A stretch of 20,657 bases of DNA from CAZYWA01 sp964650975 [NCBI: uncultured bacterium] (lineage in GTDB: Bacteria > JADJOY01), in the NCBI GenBank assembly GCA_964650975.1, contig CAZYWA010000050.1, forward strand, positions 3,135 through 23,791, given 5' to 3'. The notes below the pieces were generated by a model. It ran no database searches and was not told the origin of the DNA. It worked only from the letters and a program-made list of their open reading frames with translations. This document shows positions 8,139-16,531 of the stretch, piece by piece. A program made the translations under genes and the position numbers. Each line of letters opens with the position of its first letter. Position 1 is the stretch's first letter.

Positions 8139-9803
8139 GTGATCGTGCGCTCGACTCGGTCGCACGCCTGCACCGCACCGCACGACATGGCGACCGCACG
8201 CAGTGAAGCGCTGCGACGCGCGGCGCGGATGCTCGGGACGGGCGTGGCGCTGCTGGTGGCCGGCGCGCTCGTCGACGTTCCCCTCGGCCTTTCGCTGCAA
8301 GCGGTACTCGGGCCGAACCCGTCGGTGCTGGAACGGCGGCCGGCCGGCGACGACGTTCGCTACGAATCCGAGTTGGTGCTGCGGCCGAACGCCACCGGCA
8401 CGATCGAGGTGACGCTCGGCCCCGGCGACGTGGGTTACGCCGTCGCCTCGGACGGCGTTCGCGGTCCGGGCCGCGTGCTTCGCTTCGGGCAGAATCCCGC
8501 GATCCCCGCCGGTTGGTTCGATCTCGACCCATCCGGGAAGCTCACTCCGCTCGGCGGATCCGATCTCGCGCTCCCCGCGCCGCGTGCGGCGGACGAGCCG
8601 GCCGCCGTGTATTCGTTGCAGCCGGCGGCGTTGCGCGCGGCGCTCGGCGCGACGCGCCCTGTGGTGCTCTTCACGGTGGGGCACTACACGGACCTTCGCG
8701 TGCCGGCCGACGCGCTCTCGACGCGCAACATCGCGCTGGTCGCGACGCTGGTTTTTTTCGTGTCCGGCTTCATGCTCAGACGGGCCCGGCACGGCGCCGC
8801 GGGGGCGTCGCTCAGCCCCGGCCGCTTGTGGCTGGTTCTGCCGTTCTGGACGGTGGTTCTGGGGCTGATCGTCCCGGTGCTCCCGCGTCCGCTGCAGCTC
8901 TTGCTGGGGGGCGGCGGTACCGTGGCGGTGTGGGCCGCCGCGTTCTGGAGCGAGCCGCGGCGTTTGACGGCGCGCGCCGCACTGCGCGCTTTCCTGGGTT
9001 TTCTGGGATTTCTCGCGGTACTGGTGCTGGTCGGATTCGGCACCCAGCACGCGCTCCGAGACCCCGGCGGAGACCGGAACGTGGTGGCGAAGGCGTTGCG
9101 CGACGTCCCCGCGTCGGAGCGCGAGCCCCACGCGGGCCGTCTGCTGGTGCTGTGCGTGGGAAGCTCGAGCACCGAGGCGGAGACTTACTCGCCCGAGTTC
9201 CGGGCCTCATGGATCTGGACCGCGATCCTCGAACGCGAGCTTGCGACCCGCTTCCCGGAGCGCGCGGTGCGGGTGGTGAATCTCGGCAAGGGCGCCACCA
9301 CGTCGACCTACGGATTGCGGTTGCTCGAGGGAGCTCTGCAGCAGGTCCGCCCGGACTGGGTGGTGATCGACTATGTCCACAACGACTGGGTGCTCGATCT
9401 GCTGAACGGCACGGTGATCGACTGGCTCGCGCGCGCGGGGCTCGACCTGCCCAAGCCGCGCGAGGTCTACCGGCGGAATCTGGTCGCGATGGTCGAGCGG
9501 AGTCGCGCCGCGGGTGGCCGGCCGCTCCTGGTTCTCGAACCGACCTACGCGACCTACCTGACCGGCGGCCTGGGCCTCGATGGAGGCCACGCCGAGCAGC
9601 TCGAGCCCTTCTACCGCATCGTTCGCGACGTGGGCCGCGAGCTCGACGCACCCGTCGTCGACGGCAATCAGCCGTTCGTCGCCGACCGCGGCACGCGCTT
9701 CGAACCGTTCCAGGACGACAGCGTCCACTTCAACGCCTGGGGCCACCAGCAGATGGCGGAGTTCCTGGCGGGCGTCGTCGCAGGCCCGACCACGGCGCCC
9801 TGA
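8139..9803 (+). CDS. Polytopic membrane protein with C-terminal SGNH/GDSL hydrolase domain
   Basis: A 554-residue protein. It has one hydrophobic helix near residues 33-52, an extracytoplasmic beta-rich domain (about 55-190), four more helices (about 197-213, 229-249, 254-270 and 283-302), and an SGNH esterase-type domain (about 334-548). Hydrolase blocks visible: VGSSSTEAE (block I, likely nucleophile Ser343), VNLGKGATTS (block II), YVHND (block III, Asn415) and DDSVHFNAWGH (block V, Asp527 and His530). The usual GDSL Asp is Ser342. Membrane-tethered SGNH proteins often add or remove acyl groups on cell-surface polymers; that role here is inference. The start is uncertain: GTG 8139, or ATG 8187 (residue 17), which directly precedes the first helix. 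It is divergent from the propeller protein gene at 8066. Confidence 0.82.
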   Translation: MIVRSTRSHACTAPHDMATARSEALRRAARMLGTGVALLVAGALVDVPLGLSLQAVLGPNPSVLERRPAGDDVRYESELVLRPNATGTIEVTLGPGDVGYAVASDGVRGPGRVLRFGQNPAIPAGWFDLDPSGKLTPLGGSDLALPAPRAADEPAAVYSLQPAALRAALGATRPVVLFTVGHYTDLRVPADALSTRNIALVATLVFFVSGFMLRRARHGAAGASLSPGRLWLVLPFWTVVLGLIVPVLPRPLQLLLGGGGTVAVWAAAFWSEPRRLTARAALRAFLGFLGFLAVLVLVGFGTQHALRDPGGDRNVVAKALRDVPASEREPHAGRLLVLCVGSSSTEAETYSPEFRASWIWTAILERELATRFPERAVRVVNLGKGATTSTYGLRLLEGALQQVRPDWVVIDYVHNDWVLDLLNGTVIDWLARAGLDLPKPREVYRRNLVAMVERSRAAGGRPLLVLEPTYATYLTGGLGLDGGHAEQLEPFYRIVRDVGRELDAPVVDGNQPFVADRGTRFEPFQDDSVHFNAWGHQQMAEFLAGVVAGPTTAP

Positions 9804-9869
9804 CCGGGCTCAGAAGAAAATCGGATCCTTGCCCGGAGCGCTTCCTCCGAAGCGATCTCGTGCTGTTTG

Positions 9870-9886
9870 GAGGGACGCGGTCCCTC
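9870..9886. repeat. Short perfect inverted repeat
   Basis: GAGGGAC (9870-9876) and GTCCCTC (9880-9886) pair perfectly around GCG, about 67 bases after the SGNH stop. It may form part of a terminator or RNA processing signal, although no U-tract follows. Confidence 0.4.
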
Positions 9887-9921
9887 GCGTCCGCAGCGTC
9901 CGGACCAAGATGGACGCCTGC

Positions 9922-9941
9922 GGCTGCGAGGGAGCGCAGCC
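9922..9941. repeat. Second perfect inverted repeat
   Basis: GGCTGCG (9922-9928) and CGCAGCC (9935-9941) flank a six-base loop. This is a stable 7-bp GC-rich hairpin in the same intergenic region. Confidence 0.4.
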
Positions 9942-10052
9942 CTCCGACGCGGAAGCACCGCCCTCCCCGCTGGTTGCGGCTGCGAGTCGATGCACGAGAA
10001 CCGCGCCGCAGGCGCGCGGCGAGCCATGCGAGCCGACTCGGGGGTGGGGCCC

Positions 10053-10074
10053 CATGAAAATCGCACTTTTCATG
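10053..10074. repeat. Perfect AT-containing palindrome, CATGAAAA arms
   Basis: CATGAAAA (10053-10060) and TTTTCATG (10067-10074) form a perfect 8-bp inverted repeat around TCGCAC. It stands out as AT-rich within very GC-rich surroundings. It sits just beyond the terminator-like stem of the diguanylate cyclase gene and may be an interspersed repeat or a protein-binding site. Confidence 0.5.
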
Positions 10075-10079
10075 AGGCG

Positions 10080-10099
10080 GGGGGCTGGAACAGGCCCCC
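10080..10099 (-). terminator. Terminator-like stem after the diguanylate cyclase operon
   Basis: GGGGGC (10080-10085) and GCCCCC (10094-10099) pair around an 8-base loop, eight bases after the minus-strand stop. There is no U-tract. Its sequence and its position relative to the stop closely match the element at 16505-16525. Confidence 0.5.
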
Positions 10100-10106
10100 G
10101 GGAGAC

Positions 10107-11225
10107 TCAGCCCACCTCGACGCAGTTCCGTCCCGCGCGCTTGGCGGCGTAGAGAGCGAGATCGGCGCGCTTGAGCAGCGCCTCGAAGTCGGCGTCGTCG
10201 GCGGAAAGCTCGGCGCAGCCGGCGCTCACGGTGAGCGTGACCGCGGCGCTCCCCAGCGGGATGGTCTGGGATGCGAGCGCCGCGCGCAGCCGCTCGGCCG
10301 CGGCGGCCGCGGCGCCGCGATCGCTCTCGGGAAGCACGATCGCGAACTCCTCGCCGCCGATCCGGCCCAGGACGTCGTTCCGCCGCAGGTAGACGTCGAG
10401 CCGCGACGGCAGCACCTTGAGCACCGAGTCGCCGCCCATGTGTCCGAATCGGTCGTTGATCTGCTTGAAGTGATCGAGATCGAGCATGACCACCGAGAGC
10501 GCGTGGCCGTAGCGGCGCGCTCGCGCGACCTCGGAGTCGGCCAGTTCGAGGAAACGCCGCCGGTTGAAGATGCCCGTCAAGGGATCGGTGGTCGCGGCCT
10601 TCTCGAGGTCGAGCTCGAGCTGGAAGGCGCTGCGCGCGTCGCTTTCGAAGAGCACCGCGATGCCGATCGAGAGCAGCGCCCCCAGGATCAGGTAATGGTT
10701 GCTGCTGAAGCGGGTGATCCACGGCTGATGGCTGGCCAGCATCGCGATGTTGGGGATCATCACGCAGGTGATGCAGGTCACGACCGCCGACCACGCCGAC
10801 GGTGCCACCGCGGGCGCCGCCATGATCACCAGCAACGGACCGCCGATGCCGATGTCGAATCCGTGCGGTACCACCACGCAGAGCAGCGACACGCACAGCG
10901 CGCCCACGCCCGCGCCCACCGGGGCGAAGGCCGGAATCGACGGGCGAAAGCGCTTCACGCCGAGCAGCGGGATCAGGCTCAGGTAGAAGACGCACGCGAT
11001 CACGCGCAGCGTGAGCGTCAGCCTCTCGTCGGCGTGCAGGTAGCGATCGCGCAGGAAGAACGCCGCGAAGATGATGCAGGCGCCCATGCAGCCGAAGCGG
11101 ATCGTGGGCAGCGCCCGCTCGATCCGGTGCTCGCGGAAGCGGGCCTCGGTCTCGGGGTCGAACCGCGCGAGCATCCCGCGCCGCGCCGGTTGCGGGGGCG
11201 GCGCCGAGAGTGGGGAAGTCGTCAC
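10107..11225 (-). CDS. Membrane diguanylate cyclase (GGDEF domain)
   Basis: A 372-residue protein that would make cyclic di-GMP from two GTP. The N-terminal part (about 40-195) holds roughly five to six hydrophobic helices without a recognised sensor family. A short coil (ARSAFQLELDLEKAATTD) links to a GGDEF domain with DPLTGIFNRRRF, LDLDHFKQINDRFGHMGGD and the active-site GGEEF (290-294). The product-inhibition I-site RxxD (Arg281-Asp284) is intact, five residues before GGEEF, so both synthesis and feedback inhibition are expected. GTG 11225 overlaps the stop of the upstream receiver gene (GTGA), indicating translational coupling; ATG 11174 (residue 18) is an alternative. It is the last gene of the HEAT-kinase-receiver-cyclase operon. 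Confidence 0.92.
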   Translation of the reverse strand: MTTSPLSAPPPQPARRGMLARFDPETEARFREHRIERALPTIRFGCMGACIIFAAFFLRDRYLHADERLTLTLRVIACVFYLSLIPLLGVKRFRPSIPAFAPVGAGVGALCVSLLCVVVPHGFDIGIGGPLLVIMAAPAVAPSAWSAVVTCITCVMIPNIAMLASHQPWITRFSSNHYLILGALLSIGIAVLFESDARSAFQLELDLEKAATTDPLTGIFNRRRFLELADSEVARARRYGHALSVVMLDLDHFKQINDRFGHMGGDSVLKVLPSRLDVYLRRNDVLGRIGGEEFAIVLPESDRGAAAAAAERLRAALASQTIPLGSAAVTLTVSAGCAELSADDADFEALLKRADLALYAAKRAGRNCVEVG

Positions 11226-11605
11226 GCCGGACGGCCGCGCGCCAGGATCTCGCCCACGGTGCGGGCGAAGGAGGCCGTGTCGATCGGCTTGGTGACGTAG
11301 CCGTCGCAGCCCGCCGCGACCGCGCGCGCTTCGTCTCCCTTCATCGCGTGCGCGGTGAGCGCCACGATGGGAACCGTGCGGAACTGCGGGTCGGCGCGCA
11401 GGATGCGGGTGGCCGCGAGCCCGTCCATCCCGGGAAGCGAGATGTCCATGAGGATGATCGCGGGCTTCTCGGCGCGCGCCACCTGGATCGCGCGTTCGCC
11501 GGAATCCGCCTGGCACACCACGAAGCCCGCGACCTCCAGCAGGTCGGTGGCCAGCTCGCGGTTGAGCGCCTGGTCCTCGACCAGCAGCACCTTTTCGCCG
11601 CTCAT
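11222..11605 (-). CDS. Single-domain response regulator (receiver only)
   Basis: A 127-residue stand-alone receiver resembling DivK/CheY-type proteins. It has the acidic pair Glu10-Asp11, phosphoacceptor Asp54 in LMDISLPGMDG, Thr84 and Lys106 in VTKP. Nothing follows the receiver, so output must be by protein contact, for example with the kinase upstream or the cyclase downstream. It starts seven bases after the hybrid kinase stop and overlaps the cyclase gene by four bases. ATG 11605 is preceded by GAGC-type weak ribosome-binding sequence. All key residues are present, so it should be phosphorylatable. Confidence 0.93.
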   Translation of the reverse strand: MSGEKVLLVEDQALNRELATDLLEVAGFVVCQADSGERAIQVARAEKPAIILMDISLPGMDGLAATRILRADPQFRTVPIVALTAHAMKGDEARAVAAGCDGYVTKPIDTASFARTVGEILARGRPA

Positions 11606-11612
11606 GGGATGC

Positions 11613-14600
11613 TCACGGCTTGGGCGGCGTGCCGCTCAGCAGCCGGCGGAGTACCTGCACCAGATCGGTGGGCCGGCCCTTGGTCGCGATCGCTTGCACC
11701 CGAGTCACCAGCCGCGTGCGCTCCTCCGCGGCGAGATCCTTGACCGTGTAGACGACGATGGGAAGATCGCGTGATTCGGCCCTGTCGCGCAAGCGGGTCA
11801 CCACGTCGAAGCCCGAGAGCCCTGGCATCATCAGGTCGAGCACCACCACGTCGGGGTGGCGCGCCAGCGCCAGGTCGATGCCGCCCGCGCCGTCGGGTGC
11901 GCTCAGCACCTCGAAGCCGCTCATCGAGAGCAGGTCGGTGAGCAGCGAGCGGAGCTTCGAGTCGTCGTCGATGACCAGCACTCGGGGCTTCGCGACCGCG
12001 CCGTCGAGCGCGTGGCGGACGGTGTTCACGATGCGCTGCGGGTCGGTGGGCTTCACCAGGAAATCGGTGGCGCCCAGCGTGAACCCGAGCTGCCGGTCCT
12101 CGGTGGAGGAGACGATGATCACCGGGATGCTCGCGGTCTCCGGCGACGCCTTGAGCTCCTGCAGCACCGACCAGCCGTCCATCCCCGGCAGCATGACGTC
12201 GAGGGTGATCGCCTGCGGGTGCTTCTCGCGGGCCAGGCGCAGCGCGGTGGCGCCGTCGCCGGCGTGGATCACCCGGTAGCCGCCGAGCGTGAAGCATTCC
12301 TTGAGCAGCGCCGCCGAGGTCAGGTCGTCCTCGACGACCAACAGCAGCGGCGCGCGCGGCGAGACCAGCTCGGCGGTGCGCGGCTCGTCCGGCCGCCGGG
12401 GAGCCGGGCGGGGCGTGAGGGTCGCTCCCGGACCGCTCACCGGGAGCGTGAAGGTGAAGGTCGTGCCGCAGCCTTCGCCGGCGCTGTCGAACCAGATGGT
12501 TCCCTCGTGCATCTCGACCAGCCGCTTGGTGAGCGCCAGCCCGAGGCCGGTGCCTTGTTGCTGGCGCGCGTAGCCGGCGTCGAGCTGCTCGAATTCGCGG
12601 AACAGTCGGTTGCGGTCCTCGGGGCGGATGCCGATTCCGGAATCGATCACCGAGATCTGGAGGTGAGAGGCCTGAGCCGCGCTGGGAGCGGGGTCGCCGG
12701 CGGCGTTGGCGGCGGGCCTGGCGACGATCCGCACCGTGCCCTGATCGGGTGTGAACTTGATGGCATTCGAGAGCAGGTTGTAGAGGATCTGACGGAACTT
12801 GGCGGAATCGGCCATGACCAGCGGCAGCGCCGGGTCGGTGTCGAGATCGATCTGAATGCTCTTCTGGGTGGCGAGCGCGTTCACGATGCCGCGCACGTCC
12901 TCGAGGACTCGCGGCACGTCGACCGCGCCCAGGTCGAGCTTCATGTGCCCCGCCTCGATCTTCGAGAGATCGAGGATGTCGTTGATGAGCTGCAGCAGGT
13001 GGCGGCCGCTCGAGAGCACGTTGGTCACGTAGCGCAGCTGCTTCGAGCTGAGCGGGCCGAAGGTCTGCTCCTGCAGCAGCTCGGAGAAGCCGATGATCGA
13101 GTTGAGCGGGGTGCGCAGCTCGTGGCTCATGTTGGCGAGGAACGCCGACTTGGAGCGGTTCGCGGCCTCGGCGGCGGCGCGAGCCTGGCGCAGCTCTTCC
13201 TCCGCCTGGCGGCGCGGCGTGATGTCGCGCGCCGCGGCGATGACGCCGTTCACCGCGGGGTCGTCGAGCAACAGTCGCCCCGACGCCTCGATGTAGCGCC
13301 ACGAGCCGTCCTTGTGGCGGAACCGGAACTCGCGCGCGGCGGTGGCTCCCGGCGCGACCCCGTTGGCGAACACGTCGAACACCACCTTCTTGTCGTCGGG
13401 GTGGAGGAAGTCGAACGCGCGCCGTCCCACCAGCTCGGCGGGCTCGTAGCCCAGCACCCAGCGCACCGCCTGGTTCGCGTAGCGGAACGTGGCGTTCACG
13501 TCGAGCAGCACGATCACGTCGGTGGTCTGGTCGATGAGCGCCCGGAAGTAGCGGTCGCGCTCCAGGATCTGCGTCTGGCTCCGCTCCAGGTCGACCAGCA
13601 TCTGGTTGACCGACTGGCCGAGCTCGGCGATCTCGTCGGCGCCGCGCACGGCGAGGCGCCGGCTCGAGTCCCCGCCGCCGCCGATCGCCTTCAGGTCGCC
13701 CGAGAGCCGGGTGATCGGCGCCAGCACCAGCCAGCGCATGGTCGCCGCGACCACCAGCCCCAGGATGCCGCCGCCGATCAGCAGCCACACCAGCGATTGC
13801 CGGACGGTGCCGATGCCTTGCTCGAAGAGTGCCCGGCTCGAGTCGACGCGCAGCACCAGCGCCGGCTTGCCGTCCAGGTCGTCGATCAGCGTGTAGCCGG
13901 CGACTTTCGACTGGCCGAGCTGGTGCACCCGGAGGCCGCGCCTGCCGTCGACGGGCGCCTGCGGGGCGAGCTCGGCGATGGCGTCTTTCATGTCGGCCGG
14001 CAGGTCGCGCTCGTCGACGCGCTCGAGCGCGATGGAGAGATGCGCCAGCTCCGCCATCCGCCCCACGTCCTCGTGGGTGATGAACCGGCCCCACACCAGC
14101 GAGCCGCGGATCGGACCCTGGTGGCTGGTGGTGAGGATCGGCTGCGAGACCACGGCGCCGATTCCCTCGGGCAGCAGCACGAATCCCATCACCTGGTCGG
14201 TGACGTCGCGGTGCGACACCAGCGGCCGCCCGAGCGCCAGCTGAGGCAGGATGCCGCGCGCCAGCTCGACGACGGTGGGCACCCCGCCCACCTCGTGAAT
14301 GGCGCGCGAAAACACCAGCTCTCCGCTCGGCGACACGTACGCCATCCAGTGAATGCCGAGGTCCTGCAGGGTGAGCCCGCCGGAGATGTTGTCGTCCAGA
14401 TAGGCCTGGTTGCGGTTCTCCATGAACTCGTAGCTGGGCGTCCAGGCGGCCCAGTCGCGGAGATGACCCTGCATCTTGGCGACCCGGTCGCGCAGGATGT
14501 CGAGCGCGCGCTCGACGTCGCGCTGGGTGTCGCGGATCTCGAAGCGCCGGTAGCTGTCGAGCAGCGTGGCGCGCCACACCCCGAAGAGCGCCGCCACCAG

Positions 14601-14687
14601 CACCAGCACCGGCAGCGAGATCCCGAGAAGTGTCTTTGGGTAAAGCTTCAAGGCCGGTTTGGCGCGCGCGCGGTCCCTCGCGCGCAA
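11613..14687 (-). CDS. CHASE4-HAMP-PAS hybrid histidine kinase with two receivers
   Basis: A 1024-residue membrane kinase. Order: membrane helix (about 17-38); periplasmic CHASE4 sensor (about 50-290, with DWAAWTPSYEF and NQAYLDDNI); second helix (296-318); HAMP (318-370); PAS (about 378-492); HisKA with phosphoacceptor His522 (FLANMSHELRTPLNS); HATPase with N-box Asn641, DSGIG (682-686) and GTGLGL (712-717); receiver 1 (Asp787/788, phosphoacceptor Asp830, Lys879); and receiver 2 (Asp907-909, phosphoacceptor Asp951, Thr981). In receiver 2 the usual KP is replaced by ATKGRP. No Hpt domain is present, so phosphate could pass to the stand-alone receiver next door. The start is uncertain: TTG 14687 gives the full frame, and TTG 14651 is another option. 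Neither has a good ribosome-binding site. It begins 19 bases after the HEAT gene and ends seven bases before the receiver gene. Confidence 0.92.
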   Translation of the reverse strand: MRARDRARAKPALKLYPKTLLGISLPVLVLVAALFGVWRATLLDSYRRFEIRDTQRDVERALDILRDRVAKMQGHLRDWAAWTPSYEFMENRNQAYLDDNISGGLTLQDLGIHWMAYVSPSGELVFSRAIHEVGGVPTVVELARGILPQLALGRPLVSHRDVTDQVMGFVLLPEGIGAVVSQPILTTSHQGPIRGSLVWGRFITHEDVGRMAELAHLSIALERVDERDLPADMKDAIAELAPQAPVDGRRGLRVHQLGQSKVAGYTLIDDLDGKPALVLRVDSSRALFEQGIGTVRQSLVWLLIGGGILGLVVAATMRWLVLAPITRLSGDLKAIGGGGDSSRRLAVRGADEIAELGQSVNQMLVDLERSQTQILERDRYFRALIDQTTDVIVLLDVNATFRYANQAVRWVLGYEPAELVGRRAFDFLHPDDKKVVFDVFANGVAPGATAAREFRFRHKDGSWRYIEASGRLLLDDPAVNGVIAAARDITPRRQAEEELRQARAAAEAANRSKSAFLANMSHELRTPLNSIIGFSELLQEQTFGPLSSKQLRYVTNVLSSGRHLLQLINDILDLSKIEAGHMKLDLGAVDVPRVLEDVRGIVNALATQKSIQIDLDTDPALPLVMADSAKFRQILYNLLSNAIKFTPDQGTVRIVARPAANAAGDPAPSAAQASHLQISVIDSGIGIRPEDRNRLFREFEQLDAGYARQQQGTGLGLALTKRLVEMHEGTIWFDSAGEGCGTTFTFTLPVSGPGATLTPRPAPRRPDEPRTAELVSPRAPLLLVVEDDLTSAALLKECFTLGGYRVIHAGDGATALRLAREKHPQAITLDVMLPGMDGWSVLQELKASPETASIPVIIVSSTEDRQLGFTLGATDFLVKPTDPQRIVNTVRHALDGAVAKPRVLVIDDDSKLRSLLTDLLSMSGFEVLSAPDGAGGIDLALARHPDVVVLDLMMPGLSGFDVVTRLRDRAESRDLPIVVYTVKDLAAEERTRLVTRVQAIATKGRPTDLVQVLRRLLSGTPPKP

Positions 14688-14706
14688 GCGTTCGAGGGGA
14701 TGCCGA

Positions 14707-16314
14707 TCACGTCGAGGTCAGCGCGAGCTTGTTCTTGGCCATCTTGCCGAGCTTGGTGCGGCCGCCTTTCTCGGCGACCTCTTCGAGCAGCTCGACGCCG
14801 AGCGGGTGCCGGCGCTCGGCGAAGTGGAATCCGACGTAGTAGAGGTCGCCGAGCTCGAGGGTCTTGTCCTTGCGGAGCGCCGTGCCCACGTCGAAGCCCT
14901 TGAGCGCGAGCTGGTTGAGGGCCTGGAGCGCCGGGTCGTGGGCGCGGGCGCCGGTGGCGTCGTGGGTACGCTTCTTGAGCTCGAGCGCCGCGCGCGAGTA
15001 GCGGTCGTTGTCGTCGGCCTGGTCGGTGCGGCAGAGCGCGGTCATGGTGCGCAGCGCGTCGTCGAGCTTGCCCGCCTTGCGCTGCTTGGCGGCGAGGGCG
15101 CGAAGCTCGTCGGCGGTGGCTCGCGGATCGGCCATGCGCGCGACGTCGAGCACCGACTCGGCGCCCGGCTCGTCGGCCGCGAGCTTCTCGAGCGCCTGGG
15201 CGCGCAGCTGTTTCTTGAGCGCCGGGCTCAGCTCGCCGAGCCTCGGGGCGAGGGCGCGGGCGATGAGCCGCGCCCGCTCGCTGTCCTCGGCGGCCACCAG
15301 CGCTTTCACGATCGGCGCCGCCACGTCCTCGTGCTGGGAAAGCGCCTGGATGGCGAGCTCGGCGCGGCGCTTTTCGCCGTGCTCGAGCAGCTGCACCAGC
15401 ACCTTGGCGGCGTGCGAGTCGCGCTGCCGGCCGAGGTGCTCGATGGCGAGCCGCGCGCGGTCGAAGTCCGGATGCTCGGCGAGCTTGAGGATGCGCTGCG
15501 AGTGCTCCGGGGCGAGCGCCAGCCCGCCCAGCGTCAGCAGCGCGGTCTGGGCCAGCGCCCGGTCCTCGGCGCCCGACGCCGCGACCAGCGCGTCGACCAC
15601 CTCGCTCGACGCCTTCGCCGAGCCGGTGAGCGCGAAGCGCAGCGCGATGATCGATTCCTTGCGCACCCCGGGCGGCTGGTCGGCGGCGCGCGCGAACGCC
15701 AGGAGCGTCGGCACCGACTTGGGATCCTCGAGGAAGCCCAGCACCTTGATCGCGGCCGCGACGGCGCCCGGATGCTCGCCGCCCTTGCGCTGGTTGCGCA
15801 GGAATTTTTCGGTCTCGGCCAGGTACTTCTTCTTGAGCGTGGCGTCGGCCGAGCGCACTTGCTGGCGGGCCGCGAGCGCCGCCGCGGGGTCGCCTTCGGA
15901 CTGGAGCATGCCGGAGAGGAGCGTCGAGAACGCCTCGGCGCCTCCCACCTCGGCGAGCAGGTGGTTGAGCGCGCGCTGCTCCTCGGGGCTCGCTTCCTCC
16001 ATGCGCTCGCGGATGAGCGGCACCACGCCCTCGCCGATGGCGACCAGTGCCTGCTCCGCGGCCTTGCGAACGTCGGGATCGCGCGAGGTCACGAACGGCA
16101 GGATGCGCGGTGCCACCTTGCGGGGCGCGATCGCGCCCAGCGCGTCGAGCGCGTGACGGATCAGCACCGGCTCGCCGGTGTCGATCAGACCGAGCAGTCC
16201 TTCGATCACCTCCGCGCCCCTGGCCTGGATCGCGCCCAGGACGATCGCAGCCGCCACGCGCCGCTCGGTGGCGGGTTCATCCAGCAAGTCGACGATTCTC
16301 GAGATATCGGTCAT
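14707..16314 (-). CDS. HEAT-repeat (alpha-solenoid) protein
   Basis: A 535-residue all-helical protein without signal peptide or membrane segment, so cytoplasmic. Residues about 1-350 show consecutive HEAT-type helix pairs, e.g. ERRVAAAIVLGAIQ, LIRHALDALGAIA, DVRKAAEQALVAIG, VRKESIIALRFAL and RAELAIQALSQHE. The C-terminal part (about 380-470) has TPR-like helices (LRALAAKQRKAGKLDDALRTM). Such proteins act as binding scaffolds; no catalytic motif is visible. It is the first gene of the signalling operon, 19 bases before the hybrid kinase, so a role as adaptor or regulator of that kinase is plausible but inferred. Start ATG 16314 is preceded by GGAAC. The 217-base gap upstream (16315-16531) holds the terminator of the previous gene and presumably this operon's promoter. 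Confidence 0.85.
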   Translation of the reverse strand: MTDISRIVDLLDEPATERRVAAAIVLGAIQARGAEVIEGLLGLIDTGEPVLIRHALDALGAIAPRKVAPRILPFVTSRDPDVRKAAEQALVAIGEGVVPLIRERMEEASPEEQRALNHLLAEVGGAEAFSTLLSGMLQSEGDPAAALAARQQVRSADATLKKKYLAETEKFLRNQRKGGEHPGAVAAAIKVLGFLEDPKSVPTLLAFARAADQPPGVRKESIIALRFALTGSAKASSEVVDALVAASGAEDRALAQTALLTLGGLALAPEHSQRILKLAEHPDFDRARLAIEHLGRQRDSHAAKVLVQLLEHGEKRRAELAIQALSQHEDVAAPIVKALVAAEDSERARLIARALAPRLGELSPALKKQLRAQALEKLAADEPGAESVLDVARMADPRATADELRALAAKQRKAGKLDDALRTMTALCRTDQADDNDRYSRAALELKKRTHDATGARAHDPALQALNQLALKGFDVGTALRKDKTLELGDLYYVGFHFAERRHPLGVELLEEVAEKGGRTKLGKMAKNKLALTST

Positions 16315-16504
16315 GGGTTCCGCAGGGGACGCCGGTTGAAAGGCAAGCGACGCGCGCCATCTTGCACGGCGGCACCCATGGATCGCAAGCCGTCATGGAC
16401 GAGCCACCAGAGGGACTGCCACGCGGCGCGGTGCGCGTGCACCGGCATGGGCGCAATCGGCAGCCGGGTACCGGTCGGCGCGGAGTGGCGCCGGATTTGG
16501 GGGT

Positions 16505-16525
16505 GGGGGGCTCGGAAAGCCCCCC
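16505..16525 (-). terminator. Terminator-like hairpin after the GGDEF-EAL gene
   Basis: GGGGGGCT (16505-16512) and AGCCCCCC (16518-16525) form a perfect 8-bp stem with loop CGGAA, six bases past the minus-strand stop. It lacks a U-tract. Stop, spacer and stem match the element after the diguanylate cyclase gene almost base for base. Confidence 0.55.
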
Positions 16526-16531
16526 GGAGAA

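Larger units (their letters stand above)
9804..10106. other. Hairpin-rich intergenic region between convergent genes
   Basis: About 300 bases between the ends of the SGNH and diguanylate cyclase genes. I see no credible gene. It contains at least four inverted repeats, listed separately. Open frames crossing it lack any recognisable protein. Confidence 0.6.

Noticed and set aside
6400-8532. 710-codon minus-strand frame
   Set aside because: Low-complexity Arg-rich shadow of the propeller protein gene in another frame.
8076-9131. Minus-strand frame of 351 codons
   Set aside because: Antisense to the SGNH gene, whose plus-strand translation has clear membrane helices and the N-terminal half of the hydrolase domain.
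11856-14903. Very long open frame (1015 codons) on the plus strand
   Set aside because: It is antisense to the hybrid kinase and HEAT genes and its translation is Arg/Ala/Glu-rich with no domain, while the minus strand shows complete conserved domains.
16362-16380. Possible second sigma-54 site upstream of the HEAT operon (minus strand)
   Set aside because: GG and GC can be spaced 10 apart, but most other consensus positions mismatch.
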